Both the position numbers and the translations under genes were made by a program. Below, piece after piece: positions 28,163 through 38,469 of a stretch of DNA of 64,000 nucleotides. The stretch comes from Nocardioides sp. PD653-B2 (GTDB lineage: Bacteria > Actinomycetota > Actinomycetes > Propionibacteriales > Nocardioidaceae). The notes below the pieces were generated by a model. The model was not told the origin of the DNA. It ran no database searches and saw only the letters and a list, made by a program, of their open reading frames with translations. The DNA is taken from contig NZ_BDJE01000028.1 of the NCBI RefSeq assembly GCF_002117935.1, positions 62,001-126,000 of the forward strand, written 5' to 3'. The first letter of the stretch is position 1, and every line of letters begins with the position of its first letter.

Positions 28163-28236
28163 CGGGCTGTGGCGCAGCTTGGTAGCGCGCCTCGTTCGGG
28201 ACGAGGAGGCCGCAGGTTCAAATCCTGTCAGCCCGA
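28163..28236 (+). tRNA. tRNA-Pro (anticodon CGG)
   Basis: 74 bases fold as a cloverleaf. Acceptor CGGGCTG (28163-28169) pairs with CAGCCCG (28229-28235), with discriminator A at 28236. The D arm is GCGC/GCGC and the anticodon stem CCTCG/CGAGG encloses loop TTCGGGA with CGG at 28197-28199. The T arm has GTTCAAAT. CCA is not encoded. Confidence 0.96.
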
Positions 28237-28243
28237 CAGCGAG

Positions 28244-28276
28244 GGGCCCGGATCTTCCACGAGGATCCGGGCCCTT
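28244..28276 (+). terminator. Intrinsic terminator of tRNA-Pro
   Basis: GGGCCCGGATC (28244-28254) pairs perfectly with GATCCGGGCCC (28264-28274) around a 9-base loop: an 11-bp stem followed by TT. It begins 8 bp after the tRNA. Confidence 0.8.
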
Positions 28277-28330
28277 GGCCATCTCCGGGTCCTGCCGTTT
28301 CGGGCGGCGCTCTCGTGGCACACTCCGGAC

Positions 28331-29062
28331 ATGGCCGCAGGGGACTCCGAGAACGACCAGCCGTCGCTCGAGCTGCCCAAGCTCAGCCTGCGCCGTCGCA
28401 AGAAGAAGGAGCCGGCCCCGGCGGCTCCGTCGGCCGAGGAGACCGCCGTCGACGCCGCGCCCGTCGAGGAGACCGCCGTCCTCCCCCCGACTCCCCCGGC
28501 ACCGACTCCCCCGCCACCGACGCCTCCGCCGCCCGCGCCCGAGCTCGCGGAGCCGCCGCCGCTCTTCGTCGACGAGGTCGAGCCGATGACCGCCGACGAG
28601 CCCGGTCGGCCGGTGGTCGTCGACGACGTGCCGCTCCAGCCCAAGGCGCCCGAACCGACCCGGCGCGCGATCGAGGTCCGCGGCCCGGGCGGCATGGTCG
28701 CCGCGGTCGTCACCGGCATCGTCGTGGGGCTCGGGATGGTCGGCCTGACCTGGGCCAGCCTCCGCCTGTGCGAGGCCGCGCAGGGCACGTCGTCGTGCGG
28801 CGGCACGGGCTACCCCCTGCTGGCGGCGATCCTGGTGCTGATGGTGATCGCCGGCACGCTGCTGCTCAAGCTGGGCCGGGTCGCCGAGCCCGGCAGCACC
28901 AGCTTCCTGGCGGTCGGTCTCACCTCGGTCCTGGCGCTGCTGTTCCTCGTCGACTCGCTGCTCGACACGGCGATGATCGTGGTGATCCCCGTGATCTCGG
29001 CGGCGTCGTACGCCGCGTCGCACTGGGTGACCCGCACCTTCATCGAGCCCGCCGAGCACTGA
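28331..29062 (+). CDS. Proline-rich N-terminal, four-helix membrane protein
   Basis: 243 residues. A cytoplasmic N-terminal half contains a basic patch (LSLRRRKKKEP), acidic repeats (EETAVDAAPVEETAV) and a Pro-rich stretch of about 30 residues. Four membrane segments follow (about 120-145, 158-178, 185-208 and 210-230). The only cysteines flank the first loop (LCEAAQGTSSCGG), so a disulfide is possible. I do not recognise a family; it looks like a generic actinobacterial Pro-rich membrane protein. It lies between tRNA-Pro and the convergent asd gene. Confidence 0.75.
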   Translation: MAAGDSENDQPSLELPKLSLRRRKKKEPAPAAPSAEETAVDAAPVEETAVLPPTPPAPTPPPPTPPPPAPELAEPPPLFVDEVEPMTADEPGRPVVVDDVPLQPKAPEPTRRAIEVRGPGGMVAAVVTGIVVGLGMVGLTWASLRLCEAAQGTSSCGGTGYPLLAAILVLMVIAGTLLLKLGRVAEPGSTSFLAVGLTSVLALLFLVDSLLDTAMIVVIPVISAASYAASHWVTRTFIEPAEH

Positions 29063-29067
29063 CCCGG

Positions 29068-31379
<2,312 letters not shown>

Positions 31380-31423
31380 GGTCTGGTCCCTACTTGCTTG
31401 ACATCCTCTACGAGTCGTCGAGT

Positions 31424-32044
31424 CTAGCGAGCAGCCGGGTCGCGCTCCTCGAGCATCTCATCGGCGACCGCGAGCAGCTCCTCCTCCTCGACGGGGGTGT
31501 CCGCGTCGAGGCGGTCGTGGGCGACGATCGAGAGCAGCGCGTTGAGCGCGGCACCCGCGAGGTTGCCCCACGAGGAGACGTAGGAGAACTGCCACCACCA
31601 CAGAGCCTCGAAGACGTTGCCGAGCCGGTAGTGGCGCAGGCCGTTCTCGAGGTCGGTGGCGATGCTGGTGAGGTCGTCGGAGAGCTGGCTCTCGACCACC
31701 TCGGGCACGTACGGGTCGAAGACGAAGCTGTAGGTGTCGACGCTGTCGAGCATCGCCGCGAGCCGGAGCCGCATCTCGTCGATGTCCGGCTCGGGGCCGA
31801 CGTCGGGCTGGTACTCCGCGATCGGGGTGAAGTCGCGCTGGGCGCCCAGGCGGGCGCCGGCGAGCAGCACCTGGCTGATCTCGAGCAGCAGCAGCGAGAT
31901 GGCACGGCCCCCGTCGGCCTCGCGGGCGATGGCCTGCAGCGCGATGAGGAAGCTCTCGACCTGGTCGGCGATCTGTTGCGCGAACTCCTCGGTCTCGGGG
32001 TCGAGGAACTCGGGCTCCGTCACGGAGGGGGTCGTGTCAGTCAT
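31424..32044 (-). CDS. DUF5063 family protein
   Basis: 206 residues, all-alpha and acidic, with [19 protein letters not shown] near the start and a Trp-rich stretch [16 protein letters not shown] towards the end. This matches the DUF5063 family, which in actinobacteria habitually sits next to recR. It begins 8 bp inside the recR 3' end, so it is translationally coupled. It has no signal or membrane segment. Function unknown; a link to recombination is suggested only by neighbours. Confidence 0.8.
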   Translation of the reverse strand: MTDTTPSVTEPEFLDPETEEFAQQIADQVESFLIALQAIAREADGGRAISLLLLEISQVLLAGARLGAQRDFTPIAEYQPDVGPEPDIDEMRLRLAAMLDSVDTYSFVFDPYVPEVVESQLSDDLTSIATDLENGLRHYRLGNVFEALWWWQFSYVSSWGNLAGAALNALLSIVAHDRLDADTPVEEEELLAVADEMLEERDPAAR

Positions 32045-32636
32045 CTGCGGATCGCCTTCCTGCGAACGCGCGGCCCAGGGTCACCTCGTCGGCATACTCC
32101 AGATCGCCACCTACCGGCAGTCCACTCGCCAGACGCGTCACGCGCAAGTCGAACGGCTTGAGCATGCGAGTGAGATAGGTCGCGGTCGCCTCACCCTCCA
32201 GGTTGGGATCGGTCGCCAAGATGATCTCGGTGATCGCGCCGTCGGCCAGCCGCACCATCAGCTCCCGGATCCGCAGCTGATCGGGCCCGATGCCGTCGAT
32301 GGGCGAGATCGCCCCGCCGAGCACGTGGTAGCGGCCGCGGAACTCGCGGGTGCGCTCGATCGCGACGACGTCCTTGTACTCCTCGACGACGCACAGCTGC
32401 GCCGGGTCGCGCCGCGGGTCGCGGCAGATCCGGCACTGGTCGTCCTCGGACACGTTGAAGCAGATGGTGCAGAACTTCACCTTCGCCTTGACCTCGATCA
32501 GCACGTCGGCGAGCCGGCGTACGTCGGCGGGGTCGGCCTGCAGCAGGTGGAACGCGATCCGTTGCGCACTCTTGGGGCCGACGCCCGGCAGCCTGCCGAG
32601 CTCGTCGATCAGGTCCTGGACGATGCCTTCGTACAA
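32037..32636 (-). CDS. recR: Recombination mediator RecR
   Basis: 199 residues from a TTG start, giving the conserved [20 protein letters not shown]. The order is helix-hairpin-helix ([17 protein letters not shown]), four-cysteine zinc finger ([16 protein letters not shown]) and Toprim domain ([16 protein letters not shown]), ending with the Walker-B-like C-terminus. It loads RecA with RecF/RecO at gaps. The start lies two bases after the ybaB stop, with the usual dnaX-ybaB-recR gene order. The TTG start is accepted because the N-terminus is otherwise truncated. Confidence 0.95.
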   Translation of the reverse strand: MYEGIVQDLIDELGRLPGVGPKSAQRIAFHLLQADPADVRRLADVLIEVKAKVKFCTICFNVSEDDQCRICRDPRRDPAQLCVVEEYKDVVAIERTREFRGRYHVLGGAISPIDGIGPDQLRIRELMVRLADGAITEIILATDPNLEGEATATYLTRMLKPFDLRVTRLASGLPVGGDLEYADEVTLGRAFAGRRSADD

Positions 32637-32638
32637 GG

Positions 32639-33013
32639 CTAGAAACCGAGCTGGCCGGGCATGCCCGGCAGCCCCTCGGCAGCGCCGGCGAGCGGTCCGA
32701 GGACCTCGCCGGCCAGCGCGTCGGCCTGGGCCTTCGCGTCGCGGTAGGCCGCGACGATCATGTCGCCGAGGTCGGACAGGTCGTCGGGGTCGCTGCCGTC
32801 GAAGCCGCCGGCCTTGACCTCGACGCCGACCAGCTCGCCGACGCCGTTGACCTTGACAGTCACCGCGCCGCCGGCGACGGTGCCGTCGACGACCGTCTCG
32901 GCCAACCGGGCCTGGGCGCTCTGCAGCTGCTCCTGCATCTGCTGGGCCTGCTGGAGGAGGGCGTTCATGTCGAAGCCCCCGCCGCCGAGTGCCTCGAAGG
33001 GGTTCTGGCTCAT
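32639..33013 (-). CDS. YbaB/EbfC nucleoid-associated protein
   Basis: 124 residues. A Gln-rich helix ([19 protein letters not shown]) is followed by [20 protein letters not shown], the beta-strand core of the YbaB/EbfC DNA-binding dimer, and a helical [13 protein letters not shown] region. The family binds DNA and is constantly found between dnaX and recR. Cytosolic. The C-terminus is Gly/Pro/Leu-rich and probably disordered. Confidence 0.92.
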   Translation of the reverse strand: MSQNPFEALGGGGFDMNALLQQAQQMQEQLQSAQARLAETVVDGTVAGGAVTVKVNGVGELVGVEVKAGGFDGSDPDDLSDLGDMIVAAYRDAKAQADALAGEVLGPLAGAAEGLPGMPGQLGF

Positions 33014-33056
33014 CGTGTGGTCACCTCTGGTCGTCGGTGGTGCTCGGGGGTCGGGG

Positions 33057-35138
33057 TCACAGGTTGCGGATCTCCTCGATCATCTGCGCGCCGAGCTCGC
33101 GCTTGAGCAGCTCGGCCGTGCTGAGGCCCTGGTGGTCGGCATCGAGGTCGTCGGGGCGGGCGTCGGCGTCGGCCGCCGCCCAGTCGGGCCGGTCGTCGGA
33201 CCGCGTCTGGTCGCCCGACCGGGTCTGCTGGATCGCCTCCCGGGCCGCGGCGATCGACTCGGGGTCGCTGGTCCGGCGGGACGCCTCCGGCTCGACGGGC
33301 GCTGCGGGGGCCGGCTGCTCGCCGACCGGTCCCCCGGCCTCGCGCCCGGTCGACGCGTCGGGCTGGGCCTCGGGGGCCGCGACCGCGGCGCGGGTGACGG
33401 TCGGGGTGCCTTCGGCCTTGGCGCCCGGGTCGACGATCGTGTCGATCTTCCAGGTCGCACCGACGACGTCGATCGCGGCCTGGCGGAGCACGTCGTCGCA
33501 GCCGCCGTTGACGAACGACTCACGCGCGCCGGCGTTGGCGAAGCCCAGGGTCAGCGTGGTCGCGTCGACCGCGACGACCTGGCAGTTCTGGGTGAGGTGC
33601 ATCCACGCGACCCGGCGGCGCAGCTTGGTGGCGTCGACGATGTCGGGCCAGAGCCGGCGTACGTCGACCAGGGTCAGGCCGCCGGCAGCGGCCGGTGCGA
33701 CAGCCGCGGCCGGCTCCGCGACGGGGGACGGCGTCGGCTCGGGGGCCGGAGCCGCGGCCACCGGCTCGGGCTCGGGCTCGGGCTCGGGGATCGCCGACGC
33801 CGGCTGCTCGACCACCGGCTCCGGCTCCGGGGTCGGGGGGTGGGCCGGGGGGTGGGCCGGCTCGGGCCGCTCGGCGGCCGGGTCGGGCGCGGCCGGCCGG
33901 GACGGAGCGGCGACCGGGCGGTCCTGGGCGGGCGGGGCCGGCGGCGCGACGACCGGCGACGGCGTACCGCTGATCGTGAGCCGCTTCTCGAGCCGGTCGA
34001 GCCGGGCGAGCACGCCGTCGGTCGCGTGGTCGGCACCCGGCAGGAGCACCCGCGCACAGAGCAGCTCGAGCAGCAGCCGGGGCGCGGTGGCGCCGCGCAT
34101 CTCGGTCAGGCCGGTGGCGATGATGTCGGCGGCGCGGCTGAGCTCGGCCGGGCCGAACCGCGCGGCCTGGGCGACCAGCCGCTCACCCTGGTCCTCGGAG
34201 ACGTCGATCAGGCCGGTGGCCGGCGCGTCGGGGACCGCGGCGACGATCACCAGGTCGCGCAGGCGGCGCAGCAGGTCCTCGGTGAAGCGGCGGGGGTCCT
34301 GGCCGGTCTCGACGACCTTGTCGACGACACCGAACACCGCGGCGCCGTCACCCGCCGCGAACGCGTCGACGACGTCGTCGAGCAGGGTGTCGGGGGTGTA
34401 GCCGAGCAGTCCGGTCGCGAGGTCGTAGGTGACGCCCGCGGGCCCGGCGCCGCCCAGCAGCTGGTCGAGCACCGACAGGGTGTCGCGGGCGGAGCCGGCG
34501 CCGGCGCGCACGACGAGCGGGACGGCCGCCGTCTCGATGCTGACGCCCTCCTTGTCGCAGAGCTCGGAGAGGTAGGAGGACAGCAGCCGCGGCGGGATCA
34601 GCCGGAACGGGTAGTGGTGGGTGCGCGAGCGGATCGTCGGCAGCACCTTGTCGGGCTCGGTGGTGGCGAAGATGAAGCGCAGGTGGGGCGGCGGCTCCTC
34701 GACGAGCTTGAGCAGGGCGTTGAAGCCCTGCGTCGTCACCATGTGGGCCTCGTCGATGATGTAGACCTTGTACTTGCTCCGCACCGGGGCGAAGAACGCC
34801 TTCTCGCGCAGGTCGCGGGCGTCGTCGACGCCGCCGTGGGAGGCCGCGTCGATCTCGATCACGTCGATGGACCCCGGACCGCCGCGGGCCAGGTCCCGGC
34901 AGCTGTCGCACTCGCCGCACGGGTCGGCGACCGGCGCCTGCTCGCAGTTGAGCGCGCGGGCGAGGATCCGGGCCGACGTCGTCTTGCCGCAGCCGCGCGG
35001 TCCGGAGAAGAGGTAGGCGTGGTTGACCCGGTTGTTGGCCAGCGCGGCGCGCAGCGGCTCGGTGACGTGCTCCTGGCCGATGACCTCGGCAAAGGTCTCG
35101 GGCCGGTAGCGGCGGTACAACGCGAGGGGTGACTCCAC
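33057..35138 (-). CDS. dnaX: DNA polymerase III subunits gamma and tau
   Basis: 693 residues. The clamp-loader ATPase begins with RPETFAEVIGQEHV; Walker A is SGPRGCGKTTSARI; the zinc module is CEQAPVADPCGECDSC; Walker B is YIIDEAHM; and a sensor-1 region FIFATTEPDKVLPTI and an SRC-like RSRTHHY follow. Residues from about 365 to 510 are a Pro/Ala/Glu-rich linker, before a C-terminal tau-like domain (GLTLVDVRRLWPDIVDATK). It loads the sliding clamp and holds the replisome together. The GTG start lies six bases after TAGGGT, so the mRNA is probably leaderless. Confidence 0.95.
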   Translation of the reverse strand: MESPLALYRRYRPETFAEVIGQEHVTEPLRAALANNRVNHAYLFSGPRGCGKTTSARILARALNCEQAPVADPCGECDSCRDLARGGPGSIDVIEIDAASHGGVDDARDLREKAFFAPVRSKYKVYIIDEAHMVTTQGFNALLKLVEEPPPHLRFIFATTEPDKVLPTIRSRTHHYPFRLIPPRLLSSYLSELCDKEGVSIETAAVPLVVRAGAGSARDTLSVLDQLLGGAGPAGVTYDLATGLLGYTPDTLLDDVVDAFAAGDGAAVFGVVDKVVETGQDPRRFTEDLLRRLRDLVIVAAVPDAPATGLIDVSEDQGERLVAQAARFGPAELSRAADIIATGLTEMRGATAPRLLLELLCARVLLPGADHATDGVLARLDRLEKRLTISGTPSPVVAPPAPPAQDRPVAAPSRPAAPDPAAERPEPAHPPAHPPTPEPEPVVEQPASAIPEPEPEPEPVAAAPAPEPTPSPVAEPAAAVAPAAAGGLTLVDVRRLWPDIVDATKLRRRVAWMHLTQNCQVVAVDATTLTLGFANAGARESFVNGGCDDVLRQAAIDVVGATWKIDTIVDPGAKAEGTPTVTRAAVAAPEAQPDASTGREAGGPVGEQPAPAAPVEPEASRRTSDPESIAAAREAIQQTRSGDQTRSDDRPDWAAADADARPDDLDADHQGLSTAELLKRELGAQMIEEIRNL

Positions 35139-35144
35139 GCATGA

Positions 35145-35150
35145 ACCCTA
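35145..35150 (-). promoter_or_regulatory. -10 element of dnaX, leaderless
   Basis: On the minus strand TAGGGT is followed by six bases and the GTG start at 35138; the transcript should begin with the start codon. There is no Shine-Dalgarno sequence. Confidence 0.5.
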
Positions 35151-35254
35151 ACCAGCCACGCCGACACCCGGTAGCGCGGTGACCGTCGCCTCGGCCGCCT
35201 CGGGGCCGCCCGCCGGATGTAACGCGGTGTTGGACCCTCTAGGAACCCGTGAGA

Positions 35255-35282
35255 GCGGGGTGACCAGAGGTCCTCACCCCGC
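35255..35282 (-). terminator. Hairpin downstream of the SRP RNA
   Basis: GCGGGGTGA (35255-35263) and TCACCCCGC (35274-35282) form a perfect 9-bp stem with a 10-base loop. It lies past the 3' end of the leftward SRP RNA and before dnaX, so it may stop read-through. There is no U-tract. I see nothing else in the 192 bp between dnaX and the SRP RNA. Confidence 0.35.
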
Positions 35283-35330
35283 GTTGCATGGAGTACGCCG
35301 GGCCACGGGACCCGGTCCATCCGGGCATGA

Positions 35331-35422
35331 AAAGGCCCCCCGCGCACCCGACAGAGCTCGCTTACCCTTGCTGCCTTCCGGCCCTGGGGGAGTTCGGCAA
35401 GATGCCGCCACACGGGGGGTTG
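35331..35422 (-). ncRNA. ffs: Signal recognition particle RNA (4.5S, small bacterial type)
   Basis: On the minus strand the conserved Ffh-binding core is clear: GGCCGGAAGGCAGCAAGGG, followed by TAAGCGAG, the two asymmetric internal loops with the GGAA tetraloop. The ends pair (CCCCCCGTG at the 5' side with CGCGGGGGG at the 3' side), and TTTT follows. It binds Ffh to target membrane proteins co-translationally. End positions are approximate by a few bases. Placement beside dnaX and tRNA-Ser is common in actinobacteria. Confidence 0.93.
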
Positions 35423-35521
35423 GCCAGAGTCTAGGTGAGCCCGTCACGGCGCTCCAAGACGGGGCGGCCCCGGTGGCGGCGCGATTTCGTCCCGTCCGGA
35501 GCGACCGGTACTCTCCTCGGC

Positions 35522-35609
35522 GGAGGATTCGCCTAGTGGCCTATGGCGCTCGCTTGGAAAGCGGGTTGGGTTAACGCCCTCAGGGGTTCGAATCCCCTAT
35601 CCTCCGCCA
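35522..35609 (+). tRNA. tRNA-Ser (anticodon GGA), CCA encoded
   Basis: Class II tRNA. Acceptor GGAGGAT (35522-35528) pairs with ATCCTCC (35599-35605); discriminator G; CCA at 35607-35609 is encoded. Anticodon loop TTGGAAA holds GGA at 35556-35558. The long variable arm (GTTGGGTTAACGCCCTC) and T loop (GTTCGAAT) confirm serine type. Confidence 0.97.
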
Positions 35610-35652
35610 CCCGGACGGCGTCGCACCCTCGGTGCGGCGCCGTTCGTCGTTT

Positions 35653-35731
35653 CGAAGCGACGGGTCGACGCCTTCCGAGCGTGCCGAAGCGACGGGTCGA
35701 CGCCTTCCGAGCGTGCCGAAGCGACGGGTCG
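35653..35731. repeat. 32-bp direct tandem repeat, about 2.5 copies
   Basis: The unit begins CGAAGCGACGGGTCGACGCC and has period 32: copies start at 35653, 35685 and 35717. The first two are full and identical, the third keeps 15 bases. It lies between tRNA-Ser and the convergent mycP stop and overlaps no supported gene. It is unrelated in sequence to the GCGCAATTGCGC palindromes. Confidence 0.85.
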
Positions 35732-35735
35732 GCGG

Positions 35736-37034
35736 TCAGGGGCGGCGCGTGAGCACCGGCCGCAGCAGCAGCGCGACCAGGAGCGTGCCGCCACCGATCA
35801 GGCCCCACCACACGGCGTCGTCGCGGGCGCTCGCGAGCAGGTCGGGGTCGGGGTCGGGCGCGGTCGCCTTCGTCTCGTCACCGCTCTCCTGCGTGGTCGC
35901 CTGCTCGACGTCCCCGTTCCTCTTGGGATCCAGCGGCCGGGTCAGCGCCTCGTAGGGCTGCACGACCCCGGCGCCGGTCAGCGGCGTGGGGTCGTCGGTC
36001 AGGCCGTTGGCGGTGTCGACCAGGCGGGCCATGATCTGCTGCGCGGTGTCGTCGGGGTAGCGCTCGCAGAGCAGGGCCAGGATCCCGCTGACCTCCGCCG
36101 CCGCCCACGACGTGGCCACCCCGCCGACCGTGCAGGCGTCACCGTTGAGCCCGTAGGAGATCGCTCCAGCGGTCGGTACGGCGACGTCGGTCTGCGAGTT
36201 CTTGAGGACGACCCCGATCAGGGAGGACCCCTCGGCGCCGCCGTCGGTCGAGTTCACGGCGATCACGTCGTCGTAGCCGGCCGGGAAGATGTGCGTGGCG
36301 GCGTCCTCGACGAGTGGCGACTTGATCTCGTCCGCGGCGGCGAACTCGCCGGCGAACTCGTCGCTGTCGTCGACGGGTCGGTTGCCGGTCGACGCGACCA
36401 CGATGACGTGCGCCTTCCGGACGTGCCGCACCGCCCTCTCGACGGCGGCGACGTCGTGCAGCGCGAGCGAGACGTTGGCGACCTTGATGTTGTAGGTCTC
36501 GGCGTTGCGCGCCACCCACTCCAGGCCCTGGGCGAGCGCGTCCGCCGAGACCGCGGCAGAGTCCTCGTCGACTCCGTCCTTGTCGGTGTCGTAGACCCGG
36601 ACGTCGATGATCTGGGCGTCGGGAGCGAACCCGACGGGCTTGGCACGGGACCGGTCGCGTCCCGCGATCAGCCCCGCCACAGCCGTGCCGTGGTAGTAGT
36701 GCGGCGGGTCGGGGTCCTTCGTGACGTCGTGTCTCGCCACGATCGGGATCGGGCCGTCACCGCGGACGTCGCCGTAGACGCCCGAGTCGAGGACGGCGAC
36801 GCCCACCGGCCGACCCGCGGGGGCGTACCGGTCGACCACCTCCTGCGCCCGACGGATCCCGAGCGCGTCGAAGGGCAGGCTCGCGGCGGCGGCGTCGCCG
36901 CCCGTCGTGGTCTGCTCGACGCCCTCGCAGACGTTGTCGGTCGCGAAGGCCGGCCCGGCCAGCGGGCCACTCAGCACCGCGCACGCGGCGATCCCCAGGG
37001 CCGCCACGCCGGAGCCGAGCCGTCCGGCACTCAC
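35736..37034 (-). CDS. mycP: Mycosin, membrane-anchored subtilisin-like protease of the ESX system
   Basis: 432 residues; the GTG overlaps the eccB stop (GTGA). A signal sequence (about 1-32) is followed by the protease: Asp83 (AVLDSGVYGD), His115 (YYHGTAVAG), Asn218 (ASTGN) and Ser309 (ATSWAAAEVSG). A C-terminal membrane helix (WWGLIGGGTLLVALLL) and a basic tail end the protein. The serine motif is ATSWAA rather than GTSxAAP. Mycosins cap and stabilise the ESX membrane complex on the outer side of the membrane. It is last in the esx-esx-eccD-eccB-mycP run. Confidence 0.93.
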   Translation of the reverse strand: MSAGRLGSGVAALGIAACAVLSGPLAGPAFATDNVCEGVEQTTTGGDAAAASLPFDALGIRRAQEVVDRYAPAGRPVGVAVLDSGVYGDVRGDGPIPIVARHDVTKDPDPPHYYHGTAVAGLIAGRDRSRAKPVGFAPDAQIIDVRVYDTDKDGVDEDSAAVSADALAQGLEWVARNAETYNIKVANVSLALHDVAAVERAVRHVRKAHVIVVASTGNRPVDDSDEFAGEFAAADEIKSPLVEDAATHIFPAGYDDVIAVNSTDGGAEGSSLIGVVLKNSQTDVAVPTAGAISYGLNGDACTVGGVATSWAAAEVSGILALLCERYPDDTAQQIMARLVDTANGLTDDPTPLTGAGVVQPYEALTRPLDPKRNGDVEQATTQESGDETKATAPDPDPDLLASARDDAVWWGLIGGGTLLVALLLRPVLTRRP

Positions 37035-38464
37035 TCGCCGCACTGGCGGTCGTCCTCGCTCGGCGGGGAGAGCGCTGCGTCCTGGGAGAGGTTGACCCCG
37101 CACTCGAAGAGGTCGAGCCAGGTGTCCGGTACGACGGGCACCGGGTGGTCGCCGTACCCGAGCAGGTCGGCGGTGCCCTGGCCGACCAGCGGGTACACCT
37201 TGCCCTTCGAGTCGATGACGAACGGCAGACCCGAGCTGCGGTCGGTCCAGTCGCCGGAGAGGACGTAGGCGCCGCGTCCGGGAGCGACCACCTGGTCCTT
37301 GTCGCCGACGTCGACACCGTCGAGGCCTTCGGAGCTGGTGGCGCCGCTCGCATCGCCCGGGCCGACCAGGTCCACGTGCGGCGACTCACCGGGCACGGCG
37401 GTCAGCTGGGCGCACGGGTCACTGAGGAGGGGCTCCTGCTTGGCGGCCGGCCAGGACACATCGCCGAGGATCGGGTCGCCGTAGGTCCCGGGGACCGACG
37501 GGATCGTGACCTCCTCGACGGGCTTGCCGTTCGGGAGCTCGATGTTGCGGTAGACCGCGGCCGCGAACGGCGAGATCGTCGCCGGCCCCGAGTCGGTGAG
37601 GAGGAAGAACCCCCCGTCGCCCTCGACCTCCAGCAGGTCACCGATGACCGCGTCGGCGGCCGGACCATCCAACCGGTTCTCGCTCGGCAGCTTGCCGAGA
37701 CGGTCCAGGTCGAAGCTGCTCCAGTCGAGGGATCCGCCGGTCGGGAAGAGCAGGAGCCACCGCCGGGGGACCTGGATCGCGCTCTGCGTGGTCTGCGAGC
37801 CGATCTCTCCCAGCAGGCCGTCCGTCCGGTCCGTGTCCGGCACGGCATAGGCGTAGGTGCCCGGCTCCTCGTCGTCGACGGGTGCGGACTGGGCGATCAC
37901 GTAGAGGTCGCCGCCGCTCATGACGGTCACCGCCTTGCCCGGCGCCGGGGTGGAGGCCGGCGGGTCCGTCACCGTCACCCGGACGCCGTGGTCGGAGCCG
38001 GTGCACGCGGTCCAGCCGCTGTCGATGAGGAGGGAGGAGGTGGGGAGGCTGGCGGGAGCGCCGAAGATGCCGATGTCCGCGCCGATGTGCTGGTCGTCGA
38101 TGGTGTCCTGGGAGATCAGCGTCGGCTCGGCCTCCGACCCGAGGATCAGCTTGGCACTGGTCGAGTTGATGACCGGGCGCAGGTCGGGGTCGTCGCTCTC
38201 CTTCGTGATGACGTAGGCCGCGCCCGTCTCCTTCGAGATGAGCAGCCCGGGCTGGTTCCAGTCGTCGGGGGTCCGGGGCGAGAACACGCCCGCGATGGCC
38301 GCCCCGGCGGCGAGGAGGACGGCGAGTGCCAGGCCGCCGACCACGGTCCGGCCGGGGCGGGCGGGCTCGACCTCGCGACCGCCGGGCGCACCCGACACGA
38401 AGGCCGTGACGAGACGCCGACGGCTGAACGAGTAGGCCTCGACGAGGTCCTTCTTGGTGGCCAC
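37031..38464 (-). CDS. eccB: Type VII secretion protein EccB
   Basis: 477 residues. The cytoplasmic N-terminus MATKKDLVEAYSFSRRRLVT matches the EccB start motif, followed by one membrane helix (about 42-62) and a large extracytoplasmic domain of repeated beta-rich units. Cysteines such as WTACTGSDHG and DPCAQLTAV can make the conserved disulfides. EccB is a core membrane component that binds EccC and mycosin. It starts 5 bp after the eccD stop on the same strand and overlaps mycP. GTG start. Confidence 0.92.
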   Translation of the reverse strand: MATKKDLVEAYSFSRRRLVTAFVSGAPGGREVEPARPGRTVVGGLALAVLLAAGAAIAGVFSPRTPDDWNQPGLLISKETGAAYVITKESDDPDLRPVINSTSAKLILGSEAEPTLISQDTIDDQHIGADIGIFGAPASLPTSSLLIDSGWTACTGSDHGVRVTVTDPPASTPAPGKAVTVMSGGDLYVIAQSAPVDDEEPGTYAYAVPDTDRTDGLLGEIGSQTTQSAIQVPRRWLLLFPTGGSLDWSSFDLDRLGKLPSENRLDGPAADAVIGDLLEVEGDGGFFLLTDSGPATISPFAAAVYRNIELPNGKPVEEVTIPSVPGTYGDPILGDVSWPAAKQEPLLSDPCAQLTAVPGESPHVDLVGPGDASGATSSEGLDGVDVGDKDQVVAPGRGAYVLSGDWTDRSSGLPFVIDSKGKVYPLVGQGTADLLGYGDHPVPVVPDTWLDLFECGVNLSQDAALSPPSEDDRQCGE

Positions 38465-38469
38465 GGTCG

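Noticed and set aside
31380..31423. Lysine riboswitch ahead of lysC
   Set aside because: The leader between the DUF5063 gene and the lysC start is only 44 bp, too short, and no conserved riboswitch core is visible.
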